Assembly: GCA_028718745.1 (NCBI GenBank)
Contig: JAQULF010000006.1
Location: 1 to 51,052 of the forward strand
DNA: 51,052 nt
Reading direction: 5' to 3'
Source of the DNA: Patescibacteria group bacterium
GTDB lineage: Bacteria; Patescibacteriota; JACPGU01
Shown one piece after another: positions 22,245 through 29,433 of this stretch. The position numbers and the translations under genes are program-made. Within the stretch, counting starts at the first letter, position 1, and every line of letters starts with the position of its first letter. Below the pieces are notes generated by a model. The model searched no databases, was not told the origin of the DNA, and saw only the letters and a program-made list of their open reading frames with translations.

Positions 22245-23480
22245 ATGCGGCAAAGCAAACTAGCTACTAAAACTCTCAAAGAAACTCCAAAAGATGCGGA
22301 TAATATATCGGCGGCGCTTTTGATTCGGGCTGGATTTATAGATCGCATCGGTTCAGGTATTTATAGCTATTTACCCTTGGGTTGGAAGATTTTGAAAAAA
22401 ATTGAAGATATTATTCGCGAAGAAATGAACGCTATTGGAGGTCAGGAATTGCTTCTACCAGCGCTTCACCCTAGAGAATATTGGGAGGCCACTGGTAGGG
22501 CTGATCTGGACGCTTGGTATCAAGTAAAATCAAAGCAGGGAAAAGATTTTATCCTCGGCGGTACTCACGAAGAGATCATTGCTCCTGTAGCCAAGAAAAT
22601 GATTTTTTCCTATCGCGACTTGCCAATCTATCTTTATCAAATCCAAACCAAGTTTCGCGATGAAACCAGAGCAAAAGGAGGATTGCTGCGAGGCCGGGAA
22701 TTTTCCATGAAGGATCTTTATTCATTTCATGTGGATCAGGCTGATTTGGACAGTTACTATGAAAAAGCCAAGGAAGCTTATTTCAAGGTTTTTAATCGAT
22801 GCGGTATCGGTAATTTAACGATTTTAACCTATTCTTCCGGTGGCCCTTTCTCCAAGTTTTCGCATGAATTTCAAACGATCACCGAAAGCGGTGAAGACAC
22901 CATTTACCTTTGCAAAAAATGCAATATCGCGATTAACAAAGAAATTATCGATGAGCAAAAAACTTGCCCGCAATGCAACGGAGATGATTTTGAAATAAAA
23001 AAAGCGGTTGAGGTAGGAAATATTTTCAAACTTGGAACTAAATTTTCTGCACCTTTTGAAGTTAATTATTTGGATGAAAAAGGGGAGAAAAAAGATGTTA
23101 TCATGGGTTGTTATGGCATGGGTCCATCGCGAATATTAGGAACAATCATAGAGGTTCATCACGATGCCAAAGGTATGATTTGGCCGGAAGCTATCGCGCC
23201 TTTCCAGGTTCACCTTCTTGCAGTAGGCGAGAGTGAAAATGTTAAAAACAAGGCTGAAGAATTGTATAAAGATTTAATCGCGAAAAATGTCGAAGTTCTT
23301 TTTGATGATCGCGATGAATCGGCCGGAGTTAAGTTCGCGGATTCCGATTTACTTGGTATACCTTATAGAGTTGTGGTAAGCGAGAAGACATTGAAAGAAG
23401 ATGGGGTTGGGTTGAAGAAGAGGAGTGAGGGGGAGGAGAAAATTGTTAAGATTGAAGAATTGATCAATAAATTAAAATAA
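22245..23480 (+). CDS. proS: prolyl-tRNA synthetase, short form
   Basis: ProRS charges tRNA(Pro). The class II motifs are present: motif 1 region (GSGIYSYLPLGWKILKKIEDIIREEM), motif 2 (YQIQTKFRDETRAKGGLLRGREF) and motif 3 (GCYGMGPSRILGTIIE), then the anticodon-binding domain (FQVHLLAVGE...DDRDESAGVKFADSDLLGIPYRVVV). At 411 residues it lacks the INS editing domain of about 180 residues found in typical bacterial ProRS; in that area is a short insert with two Cys-x2-Cys pairs (LCKKCN and TCPQCN), probably a zinc ribbon. The start follows the -10 box rule. Confidence 0.95.
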   Translation: MRQSKLATKTLKETPKDADNISAALLIRAGFIDRIGSGIYSYLPLGWKILKKIEDIIREEMNAIGGQELLLPALHPREYWEATGRADLDAWYQVKSKQGKDFILGGTHEEIIAPVAKKMIFSYRDLPIYLYQIQTKFRDETRAKGGLLRGREFSMKDLYSFHVDQADLDSYYEKAKEAYFKVFNRCGIGNLTILTYSSGGPFSKFSHEFQTITESGEDTIYLCKKCNIAINKEIIDEQKTCPQCNGDDFEIKKAVEVGNIFKLGTKFSAPFEVNYLDEKGEKKDVIMGCYGMGPSRILGTIIEVHHDAKGMIWPEAIAPFQVHLLAVGESENVKNKAEELYKDLIAKNVEVLFDDRDESAGVKFADSDLLGIPYRVVVSEKTLKEDGVGLKKRSEGEEKIVKIEELINKLK

Positions 23481-23490
23481 CAGAGAAACC

Positions 23491-23564
23491 GTAGGGGAGC
23501 CCCTATGTGGGCTCCCGAGTTAAAACGATACAAATGCCGGGCGGCCACGCAGGGCCGCCCCTAC
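23491..23564. repeat. REP doublet after proS
   Basis: GTAGG start, hairpins GGGAGCCC/GGGCTCCC and GGGCGGCC/GGCCGCCC, and a CCCCTAC end. It is an intergenic member of the same family as the in-gene doublets. Confidence 0.9.
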
Positions 23565-23645
23565 GAAATTCAAGATAAAGGAGGGCCGCCTATTTGGTGC
23601 GCCCTTTTATAATTGAAAAAAATTCAAAGAAAAGAGGCAAAATAA

Positions 23646-24293
23646 ATGGAAAATATATCTTTGCCAGGACCAAAAGAAAGAGCCGCGATTGTGGCCATGT
23701 TTGCGCAAGCGTATAAGTTTTTTCTTGGCAATGATGTTGTCACTCTCGGTCATTGTCAAAGAAGTTCGAGATTCGGAAAGTTTATCTGTGATCTCAACAA
23801 TCTATTCTTTGGTCTACCGCCGGAAGAAGCAGAGTACGCATTGTTTCTCCACGATGTTGGGAAGATGACCACACCAGGGAGAATCATAAGGAGCCGTAAA
23901 GTATTTCCAGAAGGCAGTCCCGAAAGGAACCTGATCAATGAACATCCCAGGAATGGCGCCGATATGATGTGGGATCTACCAGATCCAGTACGAGATCTGG
24001 CATTGTCTCATCACGAACACTGGGATGGAACGGGTTATCCTCTGGGCATCAAGGGGGAGGATATACCGGAAGTGGCTCGAATGATGGCGGTCATAGACGC
24101 TCTTGATGCCATAATGTCCGAAAGGTCGTACAAAAAAGGGGAAACCTTGAGCGAGGCGCTAAAAAGAATCAGGGACGGCGCCGGATCTCAATTTGATCCT
24201 GCTATGGTGACGATGGTTGATAAAACCATACAGGTTGGAGGAGCATTAGCGGATGATCTTTTTCTAAAGTATTATCCGCTTTCTATCAGGTAA
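23646..24293 (+). CDS. HD-GYP domain protein
   Basis: A 215-residue metal-dependent phosphohydrolase of the HD-GYP class, which often degrades cyclic di-GMP. The ligands and signature are present in order: LFLHDVGKM (HD), EHPRNGADMM, LSHHEHWDGTGYPLGIKG (the HHE and GYP parts), RMMAVIDALDAIMSERSYKK and GSQFDPAMV. No sensor or receiver domain is attached, and no GGDEF protein lies in the window. It has its own ribosome site (AGAGGC) and terminator. TATAAT occurs at about 23608. Cyclic di-GMP activity is likely for the family but not proven here. Confidence 0.9.
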   Translation: MENISLPGPKERAAIVAMFAQAYKFFLGNDVVTLGHCQRSSRFGKFICDLNNLFFGLPPEEAEYALFLHDVGKMTTPGRIIRSRKVFPEGSPERNLINEHPRNGADMMWDLPDPVRDLALSHHEHWDGTGYPLGIKGEDIPEVARMMAVIDALDAIMSERSYKKGETLSEALKRIRDGAGSQFDPAMVTMVDKTIQVGGALADDLFLKYYPLSIR

Positions 24294-24314
24294 TTAACCG
24301 ATGAGGTATTTCAA

Positions 24315-24347
24315 GAAAGCCGGGGGCAAACTCGGCTTTCTTTTTTT
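24315..24347 (+). terminator. intrinsic terminator of the HD-GYP gene
   Basis: GAAAGCCG/CGGCTTTC with a 10-nt loop, followed by seven T. Confidence 0.85.
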
Positions 24348-24362
24348 CTTCATCCAGTAAAA

Positions 24363-24391
24363 TTGACAAAAACACTTCGTTATAGTAAAAT
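24363..24391 (+). promoter_or_regulatory. promoter of the M23 peptidase gene
   Basis: Perfect TTGACA, 17-nt spacer, TAAAAT. GGCGAGGTG follows as the ribosome site. Confidence 0.7.
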
Positions 24392-24423
24392 TACTAGTAC
24401 TTTTTAGGCGAGGTGTATTTTTT

Positions 24424-25515
24424 ATGGGTAAAACAATTTTTTGGGGCAAAACAATTTGGAAGGGTATTAGAGAATCTAATATCAACATCAGTATTATTAT
24501 TTTATCGTTGGCTGTTTTGATGGCCGATTTTTTATTGCGGGCTGATCCGGTTGGCGGAGCATTCCTCGAAGGGGCTTCTTTTCAAAAAGTAGATACCAAA
24601 AAAGCCGATCTGGTTTTATCTTATCTAACTCAAATCGTTCCTCCTTTTCAAACCGACTCAACCGGTCCGGGATTTCTATCTGAAGGAAATGCTTTTTTGG
24701 CTAAGCCAACCATTACCAATACTATTATTTCCACTCTCGCTCGCGATAGTATTACAACCTACACGATTTCAGAAGGAGAAACTTATTGGACAGTTGCTTA
24801 TAGATTTGAAATAGACATTGACACCTTGCTTTGGGCGAATAACATTTCGGATGTGAATAAGATAGAAGTTGGCAAAAAATTAATCATTTTGCCTACAAAT
24901 GGACTCCTTTACACTACCGCCCCCGGCGATACCGTTGAGGGCGTTTCCAAAGCTTTCAATGTTGCGAAGGACAAAATTATGGCTCAAAACAAACTGACTT
25001 CGAATGTTTTAGCTGCCGATACCCAGTTAGTTTTGCCGGGCGCCAGAAAATATGTGCCAAAACCCTCTACCGCTATTCCAAATTATGCCGGCGATACTTC
25101 TTATTATACCGGCAGTGTTCTAGCCGGTTCGGGAAATTTTGGCTGGCCGATTAATTCCGGCGCCAGATTTTTCAGCCAATACTTCGGCTGGGTTACGAAA
25201 TACTACAAGCATACCGGCATAGATTTGGACTGGAGAAATGGCTCGGATATCATTGCTTCAGATACCGGTACGGTAGTGGCAGCCAGCTATGGCTGGGGCG
25301 GCGGTTATGGAAATCATATTATTATCGATCATGGCAATGGCTACCAAACTCTTTACGCGCATTTATCGAGAATTGATGTTAACTTGGGACAAAATGTCTC
25401 CAGAGGTCAGCATGTTGGCGTAATGGGCTCAACCGGTATTTCAACCGGCACGCATCTTCACTTTGAAGTTCGTCAAAATGGTGTGGCGATTAATCCTTTG
25501 ATCTATGTGCAATAG
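24424..25515 (+). CDS. LysM and M23 peptidase, cell-wall hydrolase
   Basis: A 363-residue exported wall hydrolase. A membrane helix is at about residues 20-38 (INISIIILSLAVLMADFLL). Two LysM domains follow: residues about 118-159 (TYTISEGETYWTVAYRFEIDIDTLLWANN) and 161-205 (LYTTAPGDTVEGVSKAFNV). The C-terminal M23 LytM-type domain has the zinc ligands in KHTGIDLDW and HLHFEVRQNG plus LYAHLSRI. It would cut peptide cross-bridges of peptidoglycan outside the cell, in division or in attachment to a host cell. It has its own promoter. Confidence 0.95.
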   Translation: MGKTIFWGKTIWKGIRESNINISIIILSLAVLMADFLLRADPVGGAFLEGASFQKVDTKKADLVLSYLTQIVPPFQTDSTGPGFLSEGNAFLAKPTITNTIISTLARDSITTYTISEGETYWTVAYRFEIDIDTLLWANNISDVNKIEVGKKLIILPTNGLLYTTAPGDTVEGVSKAFNVAKDKIMAQNKLTSNVLAADTQLVLPGARKYVPKPSTAIPNYAGDTSYYTGSVLAGSGNFGWPINSGARFFSQYFGWVTKYYKHTGIDLDWRNGSDIIASDTGTVVAASYGWGGGYGNHIIIDHGNGYQTLYAHLSRIDVNLGQNVSRGQHVGVMGSTGISTGTHLHFEVRQNGVAINPLIYVQ

Positions 25516-25565
25516 GCTAGTAAAGAATTAAAGCTATTAAGGAATTAAGGCTGATTTTTTAGTGC

Positions 25566-25593
25566 TTGACTAAATGTTTTGAGATAGTATTAT
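25566..25593 (+). promoter_or_regulatory. promoter of the coiled-coil gene pair
   Basis: TTGACT, 16-nt spacer, TATTAT. Confidence 0.6.
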
Positions 25594-25626
25594 TAAAACA
25601 AGACCTATTACTAAAACCAAAACAAA

Positions 25627-27498
25627 ATGCCTTTTTTGGATACAATCAGGGTAAAAGCGGAAAAAAAAGTTGATGAAGCCAAGGCAAAAGTGGGAGAGAA
25701 AATTGGCGAAGCTCAAGAGTATGTCGAAAGTTTACCCGATATTATAGAGAATAAAATTGAAAGAGATCTCCTCTTAACCCAAAGAAAATGGGTTGATAAA
25801 ACTGTCTTTTGGGGCAACAATGTTGTTAATAATTTTAGATTAAATAGATCCGAGAAAATTATTGGTAAAACGCAAGGCAGAATAGACGGTCTAGATAATG
25901 ATATCGAAATGGCTCGCAGAGGGTTGGATTCCGAGTTAAAAATTCTACAAAGACAAAAAGAAAGAGCCGAAAGCAGAAATCGCCCCACTGATTTGATCGA
26001 TCAAAGAATAGCCGATAGGCAGCAAATAAATCAAAAAAGAATAGATGCTCTAGGATCAAAAAGAAAAGGGCTATTGGGTGTAAGAGGACAACAGGAAGGA
26101 TCCAAAGATTCTTTTGAACGAACCAAAAATAGCATAACGGAGGAGATGAATGAAAAAATAAATAAGGATATTGCCCTGATTGAAAATCAGTTTAATTTCA
26201 AGGGATTGAAATACAGAGAATCTATTTTGGATGAAGAATTGGTAAAAATGAATGCGGATGTGACCGAAATTCAAAAAACAAGAGATGAAATATCGGCTGA
26301 CGCCGCAGAAATGGGATATAGTGGATCGGAGCTTCGACGGGCGCTCAAAAGCCTCGATATTGAGTTAAAAAATGCCGCCAGAGACAGAGACCGAGTCTCT
26401 AAAGAACTATTTACTATTAGGAAAAGAATTGCCAGTGTCGAAGATAAAAAAGCCGGCTGGGAAAATCTGCGCGTAGCTCTTGGAGTTAATAAAGAAGAGA
26501 TTCCAAAAGATCGCGCCATTGAGATTGAGTTGATGAAAAGCAGAAGCGAAAAGGAACAGTTGGATTACTTGAATCAGAAAGGCTTTCTGCAAAGTTTTAT
26601 AGAAAAACAGTCTCCCGATTCTTATAGTCTTGATCCAGCCGCTTTTGGGGAGTTTTTCCGCAATATGCGCGACAATGAGGGATTTGACAAACTAGATCCG
26701 CAAGTACTTAGAAGTATGGCTGGGAAATTGCTGTTAGGAAAAAGAAAAAAAGAAAAAGAAGAAAAACTCTTAACTTCCAATGAAGCGGAAAAAGTACAAT
26801 CTTTAGGAAATGAAGGAGAGGCTCTGTGGGATTATTCTTTCAAAGAAATTTCCGAAACAATAAATGATCCGGATCTGATATTAAATTTTGTTGCCTCTGA
26901 TATTAGAGATGATATTTTGCAAGCTATTTTAAATGATCCCAATAGTTTGAGAAAGACATTGAGTGATGTGGGATATTCTTTTACCGATGAGCAATATGTT
27001 AAGCACAAGAAAGATTTTGTCAGAGTTTTACAGGAGAAAGCTAAGGAAAGATTTGCCAAGATTGTTAAAGATTTTCCAAAAAACAAGCAAAACGAATTTA
27101 TAAAAGATACCGACCATAAAGCCCTGATCAATGATCTGGTCGGTGAAAATTATGTTTTATCCGATGCGGAAATTAATAGCTTCTTGGATCAGTATGGTTT
27201 TGACAAGATCAGAAGCGGAGATGTGGATGGGTATCTATCTGAAAACTTAAAAACATCGATCGAGGCTTTGGATGCCGACGGACAATTACAGATCCTAAGA
27301 AGCGATAAAAATCTAAAAAAGTTGCTGCAAAAATTCGGTTATAATAAAAGGACTAGGGGAAAGCTCGACAAAATGGAACCCGCCAGTTTTACCGCGTTTC
27401 ACAATTTCTTAAAAGAACTAGGTTTTAATCAATTAAGTAATACTCCTGCTAATCCATTTCAAACCATAGTTAATCAATATATAGCGCGTAATCCATAA
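25627..27498 (+). CDS. large coiled-coil protein, unknown
   Basis: A 623-residue, very charged protein of no family I know. Residues about 1-300 look like long coiled coil (ERAESRNRPTDLIDQRIADRQ, DEELVKMNADVTEIQKTRDEI, ELKNAARDRDRVSKELFTIRK). The second half is more globular, with possible helical repeats containing NDPDLIL, LNDPNSLRKTL and YLSENLKTS. There is no signal peptide or membrane segment, so it is probably cytosolic and structural. A smaller coiled-coil gene follows after 4 nt. The pair has its own promoter and a strong terminator. Confidence 0.75.
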   Translation: MPFLDTIRVKAEKKVDEAKAKVGEKIGEAQEYVESLPDIIENKIERDLLLTQRKWVDKTVFWGNNVVNNFRLNRSEKIIGKTQGRIDGLDNDIEMARRGLDSELKILQRQKERAESRNRPTDLIDQRIADRQQINQKRIDALGSKRKGLLGVRGQQEGSKDSFERTKNSITEEMNEKINKDIALIENQFNFKGLKYRESILDEELVKMNADVTEIQKTRDEISADAAEMGYSGSELRRALKSLDIELKNAARDRDRVSKELFTIRKRIASVEDKKAGWENLRVALGVNKEEIPKDRAIEIELMKSRSEKEQLDYLNQKGFLQSFIEKQSPDSYSLDPAAFGEFFRNMRDNEGFDKLDPQVLRSMAGKLLLGKRKKEKEEKLLTSNEAEKVQSLGNEGEALWDYSFKEISETINDPDLILNFVASDIRDDILQAILNDPNSLRKTLSDVGYSFTDEQYVKHKKDFVRVLQEKAKERFAKIVKDFPKNKQNEFIKDTDHKALINDLVGENYVLSDAEINSFLDQYGFDKIRSGDVDGYLSENLKTSIEALDADGQLQILRSDKNLKKLLQKFGYNKRTRGKLDKMEPASFTAFHNFLKELGFNQLSNTPANPFQTIVNQYIARNP

Positions 27499-27502
27499 TA
27501 AT

Positions 27503-27850
27503 ATGACAGACCAATCAACTGACGAAGAAAAAAATGATCAAGCAAGCGCCGGAGAACAAGAGCTGACAAAAAAAGCTCAAGCGCTAGCGGACGAGTTAAG
27601 AGAAAAAAACGAAGCATTTAATAAAAAATGCGGTACTTTGGTGTATGAATTAAACAGAGATTTGGATAAAGCCAACTTATTTTTGGATGAAAAAGAAAAA
27701 GAGTTTGAAGTATTTGAGGGAGAAAAGAAAAAAGAATTAAAAGAGGCTGAAGAAAAATATGACATTCCTTTGAGCGATTCCGAAAAAGAAGCTTATGATC
27801 TGGAAGATGAAGCGGTTGAAGAGGCTCCGGTCGCAGAAGAAGCTGTTTAA
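27503..27850 (+). CDS. small acidic coiled-coil protein
   Basis: A 115-residue, Glu/Lys-rich protein, almost all helix (KKAQALADELREKNEAFNKKC, LDKANLFLDEKEKEFEVFEGEKKKELKEAEEKY) with an acidic Ala/Val/Pro tail (DEAVEEAPVAEEAV). It follows the 623-residue coiled-coil gene by 4 nt and probably partners it. No family recognised. Confidence 0.75.
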   Translation: MTDQSTDEEKNDQASAGEQELTKKAQALADELREKNEAFNKKCGTLVYELNRDLDKANLFLDEKEKEFEVFEGEKKKELKEAEEKYDIPLSDSEKEAYDLEDEAVEEAPVAEEAV

Positions 27851-27877
27851 TGATTTTGCGCTTATAAAAAAATTCAA

Positions 27878-27905
27878 GCCGCCCGGGTAAACCGGGCGGC
27901 TTTGT
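27878..27905 (+). terminator. intrinsic terminator
   Basis: GCCGCCCGG/CCGGGCGGC with a 5-nt loop, then TTTGTTG. The GC stem is strong; the T-run is short. Confidence 0.75.
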
Positions 27906-27931
27906 TGTGCATGTTGCGTAAAGCGTGATGG

Positions 27932-28366
27932 TCAGGCGCTTAGACAGTTGATTAGCGCGCCTACAGTTCTTTTTTCCGGAGAAGCGATGAGTGGCAGCGG
28001 AAAGCTTGCTTGACATTGACTGTCGCTGCATACCAAAGCCTCTATACCCACCGGTAGTTTTTCGATTGTCATAACCCCTTTGTTTCGGCAACGGTGCAGA
28101 ATGATGATGTTCTCCCTCGTCACGGGCGTAATCAATCCTTCTCTGACGGAGGCTTGTAGTATTGGGAATATGATTTCTATCATGTCCCCTGTGATTTTTG
28201 TAAGCAGGAAACTTCTGACTCCGCTTTCGGTGGCATCGACCCTGATTTTTCTCTCGATATCTTCCATATCTTCCATCTCGGCGACGCAGAGATCGCAGAA
28301 GCCATCCTCGGTCAGCTCAAGTGGAAGGAAAGGTTTCCCGCATCCGCGACATTCTTCATTCTTCAT
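27932..28366 (-). CDS. zinc-ribbon protein, unknown
   Basis: A 144-residue protein. The N-terminus has a zinc ribbon formed by CRGCGKPF and FCDLCVAEM (two Cys-x2-Cys pairs, residues about 5-28). An acidic linker and a mixed domain follow (VRSFLLTKITGDMIEIIFPILQASVREGL, ENIIILHRCRNKGVMTIEKLP) with further cysteines (CSDSQC) near the end. Ribosome site: AAAAGGATG. The promoter and leader share elements with the histidine phosphatase gene next upstream on this strand. Function unknown. Confidence 0.7.
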   Translation of the reverse strand: MKNEECRGCGKPFLPLELTEDGFCDLCVAEMEDMEDIERKIRVDATESGVRSFLLTKITGDMIEIIFPILQASVREGLITPVTRENIIILHRCRNKGVMTIEKLPVGIEALVCSDSQCQASFPLPLIASPEKRTVGALINCLSA

Positions 28367-28477
28367 CCTTTTCTCGCTTTCCGTCCGGTGGATGCCGGAC
28401 TAGTGTATTTTTTGATCCTTTTCTCTCTTTGAAATTGGTTGTTAATGCGCGAAATGTGTGATAACTAACTTAATATA

Positions 28478-28506
28478 ATTGTAGCATAAAGGGAGGAGAT
28501 TGTCAA
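28478..28506 (-). promoter_or_regulatory. promoter of the zinc-ribbon gene, type B copy 1
   Basis: Minus strand: perfect TTGACA, 17-nt spacer, TGCTACAAT (extended -10). The leader contains AAATACACTAGTCC, also seen in the leader of the 28641 gene. Confidence 0.75.
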
Positions 28507-28531
28507 TAACTTAGTTAGTTGAGCCATAATT
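28505..28531 (-). promoter_or_regulatory. conserved motif abutting -35, copy 1
   Basis: Read on the minus strand: AATTATGGCTCAACTAAC then TAAGTTATT directly before the -35 box. It matches 29332-29358 at nearly every base and may be an activator or UP-type site. Confidence 0.6.
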
Positions 28532-28563
28532 TAAGTTGGAAAGCTGATCTTAACCAAAAACAA

Positions 28564-28587
28564 AAGCGCCCCAGTTAAGTGGCGCTT
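28564..28587 (-). terminator. intrinsic terminator of the histidine phosphatase gene
   Basis: Minus strand: AAGCGCC/GGCGCTT hairpin followed by TTGTTTTT. Confidence 0.75.
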
Positions 28588-28640
28588 CTTTGATTCGCTT
28601 TCGCGTTTGCCCCTGTGGAGCGGTAATGATGTGGCGGATG

Positions 28641-29222
28641 TCAGACCAGAATGAAACTGTCGACAATCTTTCCGCCTTCGCCCAGAAGCGTGTATCCCCC
28701 AAGCTCGTCGCACTTGCCCATGTCGAAGCCGTGATATTCGGCGAGATAAAGCTCAACATAGGGAGAGTGGGAGATTACCAGCGCGCAGGCATCGTCGCCG
28801 ATCTTGGCAAGCTGCTCGAAGATTTTCAGAATCCGTTTGCGCATCCCCTTGACGAGTTTCCTGTAGTCGTCGCCCGAGAGCTTTTTGCACATGGCCTTGT
28901 ACACCGAGTCGTCGGCGTTTTTCACCAGTTGGCTGAATGTGGAGAGGTCGAACGCTTTTTTCAGCCACGAGATGTCGCCGAATTCGGGACAGGAGTAAAC
29001 GATTCCCGGATTCTGCGCGTTCCCTTCGCAGATGAGCGCGCCCGTGGTAATGGTCCTGATTTCCTTCGATCCGGCGACTACCCGTATCGGCTTGCAGTTG
29101 CCGGGAAGCAAGAGATTCAGCGCATCTTCTCTTCCTTTGGGGGAGAGAAAATCGGTCCACCCCTTTTCTTCCCCTTTCTTTCCATGACGCAAAACCACAG
29201 CCCAGTTCATTCTGTTGGCCAT
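28641..29222 (-). CDS. histidine phosphatase superfamily protein
   Basis: A 193-residue phosphatase of the phosphoglycerate-mutase-like fold, which works through a phosphohistidine. The catalytic RHG motif is at VVLRHGKKG (residues about 9-17), a second Arg is in SKEIRTITTGALI, and the second His is in LVISHSPYVELY. The substrate is not predictable. GC content looks higher than in the neighbours. It has its own promoter, a leader with CCCCGCTTTAGTGGTGGG, an AAAGGGG ribosome site and a terminator. A second, unrelated histidine phosphatase is at 42052. Confidence 0.85.
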   Translation of the reverse strand: MANRMNWAVVLRHGKKGEEKGWTDFLSPKGREDALNLLLPGNCKPIRVVAGSKEIRTITTGALICEGNAQNPGIVYSCPEFGDISWLKKAFDLSTFSQLVKNADDSVYKAMCKKLSGDDYRKLVKGMRKRILKIFEQLAKIGDDACALVISHSPYVELYLAEYHGFDMGKCDELGGYTLLGEGGKIVDSFILV

Positions 29223-29304
29223 TGTTGACCCCTTTCTGTCCCACCACTAAAGCGGGGAACTAGTGTATTTGAAATCAGTTTTTTATGTGCAATGTTACAC
29301 TTAA

Positions 29305-29333
29305 AGTATAGCAAGAAATCAGCCAAAAGTCAA
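29305..29333 (-). promoter_or_regulatory. promoter of the histidine phosphatase gene, type B copy 2
   Basis: Minus strand: TTGACT, 17-nt spacer, TGCTATACT (extended -10). Confidence 0.72.
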
Positions 29334-29358
29334 GAACTTTAGTTGGTTAAGCCATAAT
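29332..29358 (-). promoter_or_regulatory. conserved motif abutting -35, copy 2
   Basis: Minus strand: AATTATGGCTTAACCAAC then TAAAGTTCTT. Pairs with the motif at 28505-28531. Confidence 0.6.
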
Positions 29359-29369
29359 TAGTAAAAAAA

Positions 29370-29398
29370 TTGCAAAAAGGCTATTTTGGAGATATAAT
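29370..29398 (+). promoter_or_regulatory. promoter of the PEP-utilizer array
   Basis: TTGCAA, 17-nt spacer, TATAAT. It is the first promoter before the run of PEP-utilizer genes, with a leader of about 30 nt. Confidence 0.7.
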
Positions 29399-29433
29399 TA
29401 GATGGAAAGGGTAATATAAGTTAATCTTTTACT

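Noticed and set aside
6189-23564. CRISPR array
   Set aside because: The repeated palindromes are scattered, not regularly spaced with unique spacers, and no cas gene is present.
27618-28091. 157-codon open frame on the minus strand
   Set aside because: It spans the end of the small coiled-coil gene, a terminator and the zinc-ribbon gene, and its product has no domain-like character.
28590-29228. 212-codon open frame on the plus strand
   Set aside because: It lies opposite the histidine phosphatase gene, which has catalytic motifs, a promoter, a ribosome site and a terminator on the minus strand. The plus frame is a shadow of the GC-richer coding strand.
28511-29358. Transposon ends formed by the AACTTAGTTAGTT-like direct repeats
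   Set aside because: The repeats are explained better as promoter-upstream motifs, each abutting a -35 box with the same orientation; no transposase or terminal inverted repeat is present.
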